This document shows, in pieces, positions 47,301 to 58,914 of a stretch of DNA of 64,000 bases. Both the position numbers and the translations under genes were made by a program. The DNA comes from Nomia melanderi (Eukaryota; Arthropoda; Insecta; Hymenoptera; Halictidae): NCBI RefSeq assembly GCF_051020985.1, contig NC_135001.1, forward strand, positions 16,423,896 to 16,487,895, written 5' to 3'. Position 1 is the first letter of the stretch, and each line of letters begins with the position of its first letter. Under the pieces are notes generated by a model. It worked only from the letters and a program-made list of their open reading frames with translations, did no database searches and had not been told where the DNA came from.

Positions 47301-49700
47301 CTGACAACTGAGGATATTTTTTCATGTTTTTCGATCAAAAATACTGTTACCGTCGCATACTAACTAGTTGTCGGGAGTAACGTGATTTGATTATTTTTTC
47401 TGGGATTGTCAAGCGAAATAAAATTATTGCATTACATTTTGATATACTATAGTGATTGGAGAGCCTGCTAATAGACTTCTGGTAGATAGTATCAATAGTT
47501 AGAAAATAACTTATATGTGTACTTGTTAAGTTGTAAAGCTTAAGCGTTCGTGTTTCCCGTTGATTCGCGTGTACTGAATAATATTTGTATTTGCAATTAT
47601 TTGTCTACAGTTAAAATCAATTTTTATGCTAATATTGTGAATTATATTGTGAACCATATTTGGAATGAAGGAAAGATAAAAGAGTAATCATATTGTTTCT
47701 TTAGGTTTTGTTTCATGAAATATATTATTCAATGTACTAGAATTCTTATTGGTACTATTAAGATAGTTAACACTTTAAGCATTAATTTTCACAAAAATCA
47801 TGTACGTTACTCTAAAATGACTCGCGTTTGCAATTGATATTAAAATATTTTTAAGAAACTCATGGATTTACCTTTTAAAAGACTGCTAAGCACTGGCAAA
47901 TAAAATGTTAACATATGAACGTGCGTCAGTTAAATTCTTCTAACGCGAGTTTTTTCATATAATCGAAGTGCGCTGCAGCCAGGTTGCATAAAACTTACGG
48001 AAAACATACGTTTTATGCAACGCAGGCAAGTAGTAACACGCGGAAAGTCGTGAAAACAAGCTTCGGAAACTTTTTCATTGCGACCCCGTGCTTGCTGATC
48101 GAGGAGCTACGGACAGACGCGAAATTATCCTCGTCAAATTTTAATGTTACCGTTCCTTCAGCTTGGTATCTCGCTATGATGTGACGATGGTGTATCCATA
48201 GAACAATAACAAGTTTTTAAGATCTCTGAAGAGGAAAGAAAGCAGGTTTATTACTTTTATTCGGAAACCATAGAACGGTGATTGAAGTAACCTTTATGTC
48301 CCGATAAATTTTCAGTTTCTCTGAGTAATAAATGCGATTGAATGCATTCACATTCTTCCCTCAAACATCCTATTGATTTCTTTAGGACACGGATTACCCC
48401 AGACTGTCTGAGATTGACACATTCTACTGTCGAAGTAGAGTTTGTCAGCTACGTCTATTTTATTTTCTTTGCTTTCTTCCATTCTGTTTATAGGGTACGT
48501 CGGGAAAAGATGTATCATCTTTTTAAAGTACTAATACATTATAAATATTACTGATACCCAACAAAAAATGAAATAAATTTATAAAAACAAATACACCTAT
48601 ATTAGAAGGATAGTTAAATAGGTTTTTGTACAAGATACTAATGAGAGAGTAGAACAAGTTGAAAATATTTAACAATTTTTATAAGGTCGAGCTATCCCAA
48701 CTGCAAAGCCATCTCATCTGGAATTATTTTAATTAAGCATTTTCATTTTTTTCTGTCTTTCCTATAGATTTACAGTATACGTCATAAAATTTAATATGCA
48801 GCTTTTATCTGTGTATAAATATATTGTCTTTTAAAATACTTCAAGATTATGTTTATAAATTCATTTAGATTTGCTTTAATTCCCTTTATTCTTTTAGCCT
48901 TTATTGAACAGTTGATACCAATGTAACATTTTATTATTTCTATTATAAATTATTTCTTTTTTATTAGGTTATAAATTTTATGCTTCAGCAAACAGTAAAA
49001 TTATTTTGAGTAATTTATATACTTCAAGTCGCTTCGCAGATTACAGAACTTTAATGTTTGAAATTATTTTATTATACCGTAAGAGCCATAATACGTTGCT
49101 TCCTGATCAGATAACTAGATTTCCAAGGCAAGATCTTCATTAAGAAGAAGGGAAGTTATTCCGACGAAAGGGAGATAAAATAGCCCGAACCGGTAATTTT
49201 AAATATAGATAAAGAAATATATAGATTAAAATCGTAACAGTAACATTTGTCCATAACCACTTGTATTAAGTTTTAATATAGAACTTTTTATCTTCGTTAA
49301 TATATAAAAATTCATATTTAATCAAATAACAAACAGTTCTAACGTAACGTATAAGAAATCTCACCGAATTGTTATTAATAGACTACGGATGCTCATGCAC
49401 TTTCGAAAAGTTCCAAATCTGAAACATAATTCTCTTCCTCTAAGAAAGAAGAAATCAAATAAAAGACGACCCTAAAGAAGTAACCCGAACAGTTCACTCA
49501 TGCTCTAATATTTCGAAATTTCTAAAAAGAAATCAAAATAGCACATTTAATTTAATCAGTCATCCACAACTAAGAAACACCCGGTCTAATCATACACATA
49601 GATAACCCATCTGCATAGCTTGAAGTAGTTTCCAACGATCCAACTGGATTGACGCAACTTAAAGTACACAATAAAAAAAAAGGAAAGAAAAAGATTTTTT
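47300..49700. other. AT-rich spacer
   Basis: Long AT-rich, stop-dense stretch with a small GC-richer patch at about 47950-48180 whose 66-codon frame is unrecognised. No tandem or inverted-end element was spotted. Confidence 0.45.
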
Positions 49701-51279
49701 TCGATCCGGGGATCGCGTGACGAATCGGTGAAAGCGACGCGACGGTTCGTGAATCATAATACGTATCAATTCCACCCGGCGAAAATGAGAGACACAATCG
49801 CGGGAGTCGGCCGGGGTGAGTTGAACGAGCGAAAGAGAGGAGTGTGGCTGTTCGTTCAGTGATTTGCAATTGGTTTATCGCAGTCTCGGAGGACGGAGAT
49901 TGCGGAGGATGCGGACAGAGAGAATTCGTCGGAGGGAGGTGGAATGATTGAATGTGGCCTAGATGCTCGCTGGCGATCGTCCAAATCACTTCTGGCCTCG
50001 GCAGTCGTCTAGCCAAAGTTCGGCCCGCGGACTTCTAAGGGCTATTTGTACTTAAGCGGGCCAGACGACGCGCGAGACGACCGGGAAAACATTTCGCCGG
50101 GAGTGCTCTCTCTCGCTTGAAACAATAAACGGTCCGTCCAATCGAGCGTGGAAGATAACGAGCGAGAGAAACGGCCGGGAGAAGAAAACCGTTGGAAAGA
50201 GTTGTTTGTTAGATTCCCGACGATCCCGTTGAATTGCGAGACTCGCGAACTTTCCCCGGCGCGTTTGCTTCCGCGCCGAAAGATTCCCTAATAGATCTTA
50301 ATAATGCACGTACCCCGGGACCCCGCCGATCCCCCGCGACGCTTCGACAAAGGAATATTAAGTTTTCAACAACTACGGGAACTTTCGTATTTCCGTTTAT
50401 GAGTACTTAATTTAATTGTATTTACCGGCGAGTCGAAACTAACATGTAACCGGCATTATCGTCGCTCTCGCCGGCGTTTCGAATTTTATCTTCACCGTTT
50501 CATCGGTTGTTTAATGCACTCCACTCCATTAGCGTTTCTCGAGCGAACGCTTTCAATACCTTCCCCTCTTTGTCGTTAGTATCTTTATTATTTTAGTATT
50601 TCAATTGAGCTACTTACGGCGGTCTATATTCGCGCGAAAGTTTCTGGAAGTTGTATTATTAGATTGGACAAATATTTGTGGTTCTTCTAAGTGGTATTTG
50701 TGAGATACGCAAATGAATATTCTAAATAAATGGGTGTATTGAAAGGTGGAAGAGAAGTATCGAGAAAATGAACAACGTTCAGTTCTAGAACAAAACTCGA
50801 TTTTAATCTGAATTTTTAAATGTATCGCACCTTCGAAGAATGTTTTAAAAGAAATGCGACGTATTCATTGAAATAGATCGATCCAGTGTAACAGAATTCC
50901 CGGAAATCTCGATGAAATCGCAAATCGGAGAGATACAAGTTGCCAGCTGCGTTTATGGCATATAAATATCATTGCACGATATGTTCCGCGTATATCACGC
51001 AAGGTTTACGATTGATCTCCGACGTATCGCGCTGGAATCCCGCGGCCGTTAAATTACAAGGCAGTAAAGTCGACGACGGTTATAATAAAACCGGCATTAA
51101 CGTGTTGCATTGACATTTATTAAAGCCGGTGCCCGATTCGTCAGCAAATTTTCAAGCGGCAGCCGCGCCGGAACGCGGCGAGGGGAAAGTATACGTTAAG
51201 GGTGGAGGTCTAAGAAAAACGCGAAATTGCGAAATGTCGAAGTGCCAACCCGGATGACAAACGATTTAGGCGGAAACGC
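49700..51279. other. GC-rich island, no supported gene left of the folate pseudogene
   Basis: GC/CpG-rich DNA with a minus-strand frame at 49570-50016 that lacks recognisable motifs. Conserved-looking exons could not be defined. Confidence 0.4.
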
Positions 51280-51735
51280 GGAATACGGTTTCCGGTTTTA
51301 GGATCACCGGCAGGTTGCATTTAGCACGCTTCGACTAACTTGGCTTCCACCTCATCAATCTTAGGCCACTTGGGTAGCACTGGCAATTACAATATCGGCT
51401 TGCTCGACGAGAGTTTGAGGTTGCGGCCGAAAGGGGTGGTTCTTGGCACGCTAACCCGAGCCAAAGCTTCTGGCTCAGCACGGCGGTGCCCCACCTGCCT
51501 AGGGAACATGTCCCACCTGTTGCGAGCGATCAGTCACTTGAGCCGTGGATTTGTTTAAATCTTGATAACGTGGACCTCGTATCAGGTTAATTTCAATTCT
51601 CCGGGGAAACTGGATGGAATATCGTGGCCGTTTTCAACGGATTAACAGGTACTTCGGCCTCGATTCAATGAATTACATGCAACTGCTCGATTACTAGAGC
51701 ACGCTTCAGAAACATATTGATCACCTGAGATTTCA
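51280..51735 (-). pseudogene. Decayed methylenetetrahydrofolate dehydrogenase/cyclohydrolase (FolD/NMDMC/MTHFD2 family)
   Basis: Reading the minus strand from high to low coordinates, pieces of the FolD family appear in the right order with frameshifts and stops between them. QLHVIH then IEAEV corresponds to the QLPLPEH block (about 51690-51655). VNPLKTATIFH corresponds to NPxKDVDGFH (51646-51614). LIARNRWDMFP corresponds to the GRSxNVGMP dinucleotide-binding loop (51533-51500). ARVSVPRTTPFGRNL corresponds to ATVTxxHxxTP. LVEQADIVIASA corresponds to xxADIVIxAxG (51405-51376). LPKWPKIDEVEAK corresponds to LPKxIKxDMVKxG (51377-51342). DPKTGNR corresponds to DPxTGKxR (51305-51285). The family enzyme converts methylene-THF to formyl-THF in one-carbon metabolism, in mitochondria for NMDMC. 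Here at least two stops, several frameshifts and about 40 lost bases abolish function. The C-terminal PVPGGVGPMT motif is not found. The span is uninterrupted, suggesting a retrocopy. The insect MTHFD1 homologue is the alternative parent. Confidence 0.6.
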
Positions 51736-53640
51736 ATCTTCTGACCTCTTAGCATGTAATCGTTGTACACCTTCATCTGTCAGCAATGCTCAGGTAGTAA
51801 ATCGGAAGATGTGAATTATGGAATATTATTGCTGTAAGATATTCAGTTCCAAGTGGATTGTAAGTATGGATACTTGTATTATATTTATCAGATTTTTAAT
51901 AATAGCATGAGTTTCTTTATTGTCTTTGTTGTCTTTTGCATTGCTGATCGTGAACATGATGATGATCGTGTATGTGGAGAATACTTATTTAAAACAAAGG
52001 AGGCTATAATTGCATAAATTAGCATCTTAGCTGGAAAACTTAGTTAGAATGTACTATGAGAAACTTCGTTACAAGGCTTTGCAATTACGATGGTAAAATA
52101 TATGTGGAACGTAATAAAATACCTTTGACAGGAAATAGAATTGTATACCGATAATAAATTGATAACTTCTAATTCAGAAAATTACATTAAGATTATTAAC
52201 CCTCTGAATAAAAATGACGAGTCTCGTCAGCACGCGTTCTCCGCGCACAAATTGATTTTGTGCATTGTTTTACAAATCTGTCATATCGTAACCGAAATAA
52301 TATTTCTATTTTCAGAAATAAATTTAACAGAACTTGTAATTACAATTTTCTTTATAAGCAGGAACATTTGATTCGAAGTAAATCGTAAGGCAAAGGGATA
52401 ACTACCTGCAAAAGGTATTGAAATATACTTGATATTTAAACTTCCGACATCAGTTCCTTTCCCTAATTTGTTAATGAAAGAATGTTTCTCATTATTTACA
52501 TTTCTACTAATTTGAATTTCTGAAGATAAGATAAGTTTGATATATTAAATAAATATTCATATTTGGATGTAAATTTTGAATTATAAAAATATCATCTAAT
52601 ATCAAGAAATGGGTGAATTCCGCTGAATAATCATATCTGCTTCCATAAATTGGTTTACTCAGTATCAAAGTAGCTAGAAAATAAGGTCATGCTAAAATTC
52701 GTTGCCAGAAGTTCGAGTATTCAATTTTTAAGAGGATGTTATGTTTTTGAAACCTAGTACATATGATGTGAATGACGCTGTTGCGATATTAGTAGCAATT
52801 CTAACTTTTCTATTTCTTATTTCCAAGGCAAACGGAAGACATTTCGGAATATAGATACAAATAAGATGATACTGGAGCAAAGGAAATTAAAAGTATACAG
52901 TGAAATATTTTATAGAAATTTCCTATGACATAATTAACTTATAAGAAGCATTTGATGTCCAATACTCAGAAAAATATAGGTATTGTAGGTGTCTATGATT
53001 TTTATATGCTACCTATATTATGCTACGTTCGTAACGAAGCAGCGAAAATTTTCAGTTATTGTATAAAATACTTTGTGATGCATGAAGTTTAAATTCCAAA
53101 TAAGAAATGCCGCAAGTTTCGCTCAGAAGATATATTTATTTATACATTAATATGTGAAACACATTACTAGTGCTTATATATTTAAGTATTTAATAAATTT
53201 GAACGGTATCTCACGTTTGAAACATATTGTTTAACGTAAAGAATCTTCTTTGATTAATAAATTTTATATAAATTATCTCCAAATTGAAAATTCATAAAAA
53301 GTATACTACATATTTGTAATGTATGTTCTCACGTGTGAATAAAGATATCAATTTACCAATAAAATTGAATAATGCGAACGTGCGAATTATTAAATTCCTT
53401 GAACCTGTAAACTTATCAATCTCAATTCTTAATCGCAAGAAGCGTAGAAATGTTCTATTCAATTACAGGAGTTTCAACAAAGGAATGAGAGCATAAAGAG
53501 AAAGAAAAATAATCTGATGTTCGCACTGCAAGATTTACAAATCTTCGTCGTCACAGAAAAACCGAATGGCTTAAAGGGTTAATTGTACGAAGCAAGATCT
53601 CGTCTCGTTCGTGTTTTACAGGAACGCTTATCCAGAGCTT
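51736..53640. other. AT-rich spacer
   Basis: AT-rich and stop-dense, apart from the TTAAC-type repeat end at 52196. A 76-codon frame at 52141-52371 overlaps that repeat and is not supported as a gene. Confidence 0.45.
52196..52229. repeat. TTAAC-type repeat end with perfect palindrome
   Basis: TTAACCCTCTGAATAAAAA is followed by TGACGAGTCTCGTCA, a perfect palindrome with seven-base arms around one base (52215-52229). The layout matches copy B at 21942, where an AAAAATGACGAGTATACACGTC segment follows the anchor. No opposite end was found. Confidence 0.55.
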
Positions 53641-53643
53641 CGA

Positions 53644-53711
53644 GGCAGAAGATGACCGTTGGAATTTATGGGGCCGTTAAAGCATCCCCTTTGGTCTCGT
53701 AAGCTTCTGCC
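53644..53711. other. Nested inverted repeat (hairpin candidate)
   Basis: GGCAGAAG (53644-53651) pairs perfectly with CTTCTGCC (53704-53711). Inside it GACC pairs with GGTC, and inside that GGGG pairs with CCCC around a 12-base loop. The internal loops are asymmetric (2 by 7 and 12 by 3), so it is a poor match to a microRNA precursor, but the nested order is notable. Confidence 0.35.
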
Positions 53712-54104
53712 CTACCACTTTCTTTTTTATGACTCCTACGTTAACACGTTTACCACTACATAGATCGTTTTATCACATCATGTGAAACTATTTGCGAAAT
53801 TCCGCAAATCTCTGTACACTCCAGTTACCGGAATTGAATTGTAAGCTTGTATATTTAAAGCGTTTGCGTTCGCTGTTTATTTCAAATAGATTTCGTACCA
53901 CTCAAGAATCGAATAAATTTCCCGCTACAATTTATACAAATTTCATTTGGCTCAATTGTTTAATCAAGACTGTTGAAATACATTTCCTTCTTTTGTAATT
54001 ACTATTTTTTGAAATATGTGAATCGTTTTTCAATTTAATATGTTTCGTATTGTACTATTTGTAAATATAAATATTATTTTATATATTTACACGATTTGAA
54101 TCAT
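53712..54104. other. AT-rich spacer
   Basis: AT-rich DNA before the 54105 element. The 68-codon frame at 53792-53998 is unrecognised. Confidence 0.4.
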
Positions 54105-54580
54105 TTAACACATTGCTGACCGGTCACGAGTTAATTTGTGTTTTCATGCCCAAACGTTGTTGACCGGTCACGAGTTAACTCGTATCTCCACTTGCATCAG
54201 CCATTTCAATTTTCAAAACATAGAACAACATAAGATATCGCAGAAACAAAATATTCAAAGTTATATAACAGGTACGTCCAAAGTTTCATTTCAATTCATT
54301 ATGTACAAGATAAATAAAGTATATTGAAGTTTTATTTAGATCGTTTCACTTTCGTCTTTAACGCTAGGTTTACGGAACGCGTCAATTTGACGCACATTGA
54401 ATTTTGTAAACATTATTTAGTAAATGTTCCGACGGGTTTGAATATGTATTCTAATTATTCATTTTTAAATCTATAATTTTCAAAATCTAAATAAACGAAT
54501 ATCCACTTTTCTAGGAACAATAGAATAAACGGTGACATTGAACTGCTTCTGCATAAAATTGCCGGTCAACAATGTGTTAC
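54105..54580. repeat. 475 bp element with TTAACACATTGTTGACCGG inverted ends
   Basis: The left end TTAACACATTGCTGACCGG and the right end CCGGTCAACAATGTGTTA are inverted repeats over about 18 bases. The left motif is repeated once inside (54152-54183), where TGACCGGTCA (54161-54170) and ACGAGTTAACTCGT (54170-54183) are adjoining perfect palindromes. A third repeat signature, TTAACGCTAGGTTTACGG, follows at 54358 and leads to the perfect palindrome GCGTCAATTTGACGC (54379-54393). The element may be a composite of two nested MITEs. There is no coding capacity. Confidence 0.7.
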
Positions 54581-56815
54581 TATGTTAAAAGTACAGAGGT
54601 TACGTTTAATTTAATTACGAAAACTATGATAGGTATGTATATTTTGGGATTCATTATATATATTCGAATTCTGATGTTCTTGAAATATTGGAGAGTTTCC
54701 GAAAATTACTAAGGCTTCCGAAAACTCGGAAGTGAGTATGATGAACTATGTACAAGTTCTTCCGGTCTTGATATACACCGAGTGCATAGTTCGCGCCGGT
54801 AACAATCTGCTGAAGTTTAACCCGGACAACTGCTTCGTGTCCGGTTTGTACTCCGAGTACCAATTAGTTACGAGCATTATGTATGACTTCCTCCCAATTA
54901 ACAGTTTTGTTTATCGACGCTTAGGAGAAAATAAATATGTAGATGAGAAAGTAGCGAATAATTAGGATTCGCAGAGCAATAACATTTAATTAGTCGATTG
55001 ATCGTGTCGAAGTCAAATAATGATTCAATTAGCTAATCATCGATTGTTAAGAACTTCGATCAAGTTACACAATGTACAGGGCGTCAACTATAGAAGACAT
55101 AATGAAAGTTTTCATGCAAAATGTTACTCTACTACCCAGACAAAGAGATACTGCACAAAGATGGGGATAGTAATTTAATAAAAGTAAAAGTATGTGTCTA
55201 ATGAACTCTCTTGCTTGCAGTATAATTAAATCTAGCATGGTATGCTGCGTCATAATTGGAGCTAGTCATGGAGGACTCTAATGAAAGTTCTACCTTCAAT
55301 TTGTGCGTAGTACCTGGTCACATTTATTTAACGAAATTCCTTGAGTTTTCAAACATTTCGTCCCACGGTGCGCTATAACAGAGTTATTTCGTCGATCATG
55401 TATCGCATTACTAATTGAAACGTTACTAATTGCCACCGAAGAGGCCCTGCACGACATACGAAGTTTAATTGAATTTCCTGAAATTTCCATTAGCCTCGTT
55501 CTCTAGAAAATGTTCTGATCAATCTGTCGATGGGTCGGGATAATTAAGTTTGACGAAAAGTCTACTTTCAAGGAAGGTAGGCTCTATACGGGGCGCGCCT
55601 TTAATGGCGGCTGTTGTTAGCTGTAACCCCCATAATCAACTATGATGTCGAACCCCGACAGGTTTGACAAAACCTGTTCTTCTAAGAGATAACACGATTA
55701 AAAAGTTTATCGTTCGTTCGGTGGGTTGGGTTGCTGCTCTCTCGTATCTCACGAGAACCGATGGATTATCGATAGCGATAATAGTACGCCGGAAGAAGCA
55801 AGCAACTGCTTTCCAAGCTTTAACATAATTTATATCTGACCTATACTTCTGATGGCAATTTTATTTAAATAAAGTCACGACTGAGCTGAAAACTGTCTTG
55901 AATACAATAGATTAACAGAGTGATGGAAATTTCACTTGACTACTGTATATTTTACATTTACGTATTTTTAATAATTTTTTTTTATATATATATTTTTTCA
56001 TTATTTTGATAGCAATGCTCTTGAAAGCATAGCAACTAGTATTTGAAAGTTACAATTAGTTTAATTGGTACTAAGTGCAAAATATTATTTATTGAATTGT
56101 TTACTGATATTTCACTTTGAAATAGAGACTTTTATTCATTCATTATTTGTATCACGACATTCAAAGGAGTGCTGAATATTCGTTTGACTGGAAACAGTCA
56201 CAGTAATTGCGTTCTATAATAGGTTAAGTTTAAGACTTATATTATCAAAAGAGTTTGAATGGAAATTCTTATAAATATTCTGTGATACATGAACAAAATA
56301 TGTCTGATCATCTGAATTGCAATTTTAATTCAAACCGTTGTAGTTAATATTATTTCACTCAGTCTTAATATTAATTTTTTGGTGTTAAGTATTCTATTAA
56401 ATTTGTAGCTATTCAATATTTTTGCAGTTATATAGTTCTGTATTGATAATTTTAACAATTATACGTGTATATATATATATATATATAATTAGATAAATAG
56501 TTCAATATTAATGATTGTCATTTACAAGAAATATATGTATATATTCTGAACCACGTATATTGCATAAATAAATAAGCTTCTTATTTATGTACTCGCTGTT
56601 AAGTAATCGTCATTCCTCATTCTCAACATTAAACGTACAACGAACTGATCAAATAATTGCTTTCAAAATTTCATTCAAACTTCTGCGCTTTACATTATTT
56701 CCCACATTTTCCGATTAATCAGTTTTTCAATGTTTGTCTTCTGTTTCTGTTTCCACTACGAAAACTGTATCGTCCAACTTGTTTACGTTCGCTTCGTAAC
56801 CAGTTACTTGACTAG
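54581..56815. other. AT-rich spacer with small GC patches
   Basis: Mostly AT-rich. Small GC patches at about 54690-54870 and 55500-55830 hold mutually antisense frames (plus 54732-54965, minus 54654-54863) without recognisable motifs. TATATA runs lie near 55983 and 56467. Confidence 0.4.
56467..56487. repeat. (TA)n microsatellite
   Basis: About ten TA units in AT-rich DNA. Confidence 0.85.
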
Positions 56816-57139
56816 CTATGGCCGCAATAGGTATACACGAACTGCCAGTACATTTACTGTTAAAAAGGAAACTAATAAAAGTAGACGCAAATAGTTCCAC
56901 GGAACAGCGTCAAAAATGAAAGTCATTCGAGGGTAGTAACCGGACGCGTCAAGCTGTACGCATTCACGCAGACGCTGTAAAATTATTCTGTCTGAGGAAG
57001 GATCAAAATTTAAAGGTTCCCAGAATTCCTTGAGGCTCTCAAACGACGTCATAAGACGCTCGCTGCCCCTGTGCCACTCACAAAGTAGTTCGTATCGTCG
57101 TTTTTTTACGGCGTCGTATTTCTTGTACTTGTGACACAC
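56816..57139 (-). CDS. Unrecognised open frame with C-terminal hydrophobic segment
   Basis: This minus-strand frame of about 107 codons ends in TAG. The listed first codon is GTG, and the first ATG is near residue 30. The peptide is compositionally protein-like. A basic N-terminal part (YKKYDAVKKRRYELLCEWH) leads to an acidic/aromatic middle (SLKEFWEPLNFDPSSDRII) and then a hydrophobic stretch of about 20 residues (YLRLLLLVSFLTVNVLAVR) near the C terminus that could be a membrane anchor. An AG acceptor-like site precedes it at about 57128. No antisense frame of similar length competes. I recognise no family. It could be a small membrane protein, a last exon or chance. Confidence 0.3.
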   Translation of the reverse strand: MCHKYKKYDAVKKRRYELLCEWHRGSERLMTSFESLKEFWEPLNFDPSSDRIILQRLRECVQLDASGYYPRMTFIFDAVPWNYLRLLLLVSFLTVNVLAVRVYLLRP

Positions 57140-58730
57140 TGATGTGTACTCTTACTATTAAAGTACTGGCCCTGCGTTATATAATACGAAACCCGTATCC
57201 GTGGCCGAGATATAGGAAAGAATGGAAGAAAAAATAAAAAAAAAAAGAGAAACGATACCGCTCGTTCCCTTTATACCGCGATAAAACAATAGCACGTTCG
57301 AAAGGACAAATAAATTTATAGGCAATCTCGTCAATGTCCATTAACGGATCACCGTGGATCCTTCCCGGGATCCGAGACACGCGGACGTACACCGTAACTT
57401 GGATCGAAAGGGGACCAAACGAATCGGAGGCAGCTCGTGGAGCACGTAGCATAAAGTCGTAAAACACGACTTACGACGAGCCGTAACGCAAAATCTTTCG
57501 TCCATTTTTTTCCCTGTCATAATTGGAGCTGTTTCCTCGGAGATAAAAATTAAGCTTGTAATAAGAAAAGCTGGGGTGCCGGCTTAAATATTCCTTGACC
57601 TCCGCCTGATCTTTCGGTTAATGACGTCATTTTTATTGAAAATATTCAAGCTGTCTGAGTAACTAATAAAAAAGGTACACACTTTAGACCCTTGGAACGG
57701 CGGACGATAAATGCCGGCAAGTTCCGCGACAAGAAATTCTAGGCTCATCTTAACGACACAATAAAAGTCTTGCGGCTTAATTTCAGGCTTTACACGACGC
57801 GGCCAGATGACGGCCAAGAATTTTGTTTTATTCACGTCGAGATGAAGTTGAAGTTTCTTTTTCTCCTCGGGTACGTTGGTAACTCGGCAGTTTTGAAAGC
57901 AGATACTGAAAATTGTACTTATACTACCCTCGTAAGTTACACTGCGAAATATTTTTTAGTAAATCTTTTTAATCGATTACAGTAACCGACAAAATGTAAC
58001 AACAGATTGTTAAATTTTACTGTTTATAACAAGAAATGTACGCAGTATAGTTGAAACATTGCGTAGCTATGGACTGAAGTTTAATTTCATTATGAGAAAA
58101 TTAAAATTAGAGATGGAGAAAACACTTTCGTCGGTTACAAAAGCGTTACTCTTACTCGAATTTTCAATTATTTCGTTGAAAAATATTGAAATGTAATTTA
58201 TAAAGTGAAACAATGAACAATGGACGAACATTTTTTCTGCAAAATGTTGAACAGAACGCGTAATCTACAAATGCAACTTCCGAGAGTAGTCATTTTTGTT
58301 TGAGTAATTCAGGAAATTTGATAACCCGCTTACATATTATATATATTGACAATCTAACACAGTAACTAACCTAAATATAAAAACAAAATGTCACACGGTT
58401 GACTTTTAATTCGATTATAATTGCTACAAAAATAATATAAGATGTAATCGCAAGTTTAGTACGTAAATTGTATCGTATCGTTGCAATAATTGTATCGTAT
58501 CATTAAAAATGTTCATACGACTTAATTCAATTAATGCTACATCTTTTAATCATCGTATATCTACAAAAATGGCGTCAAATGTCATACTTCGCTTCAAGAT
58601 TTCCTAATGACCTCCGTAATATTATTTCCCCCGGACAGTTCGTCGGGTGTAGATGTCAATACCGTTAAAAAAAGAAGTCCGTTTCATTGTAATCCGTTCC
58701 TCATGGTCGGTGATAAAATAAATCTATAAG
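57140..58730. other. GC island remainder and AT-rich spacer
   Basis: From 57140 to 57890 the block is GC-richer, with frames on both strands and an A-run at about 57233-57246. From 57890 to 58560 it is AT-rich. A 13-base word ATTGTATCGTATC occurs twice near 58468-58502. Nothing is supported as a gene. Confidence 0.4.
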
Positions 58731-58815
58731 TTGTTTTGCTTTCGTGCTCGTCGCTCCTCCCTCGTAGCATCCACCCCCTGTGCTCGCCTTTTTCTACGGC
58801 AGACCTTGGTTATTG

Positions 58816-58845
58816 GTAGCTCGCCGGTATCTCGGCGCGAGCTAC
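58816..58845. other. GC-rich hairpin
   Basis: GTAGCTCGCCG and CGGCGCGAGCTAC form an 11 base-pair stem with a two-base bulge and a six-base loop (GTATCT). It is short for a microRNA precursor. It lies about 70 bases upstream of the ATG of the 58915 frame. Confidence 0.6.
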
Positions 58846-58914
58846 GCCATCGTTGCTCCACGGTGGTGATATACAGCATAAAACCGCGAGAGAAATACTA
58901 TCTTCATTGTCTAA

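Noticed and set aside
49570..50016. 148-codon minus-strand open frame
   Set aside because: Composition resembles other chance frames in islands, with no domain, signal peptide or conserved motif.
51340..51558. 72-codon plus-strand open frame with an attractive acceptor site
   Set aside because: It is the antisense shadow of the folate dehydrogenase pseudogene, whose seven motifs on the minus strand explain the codon pattern better.
53644..53711. microRNA precursor
   Set aside because: Internal loops are too asymmetric and no known mature insect microRNA sequence is present.
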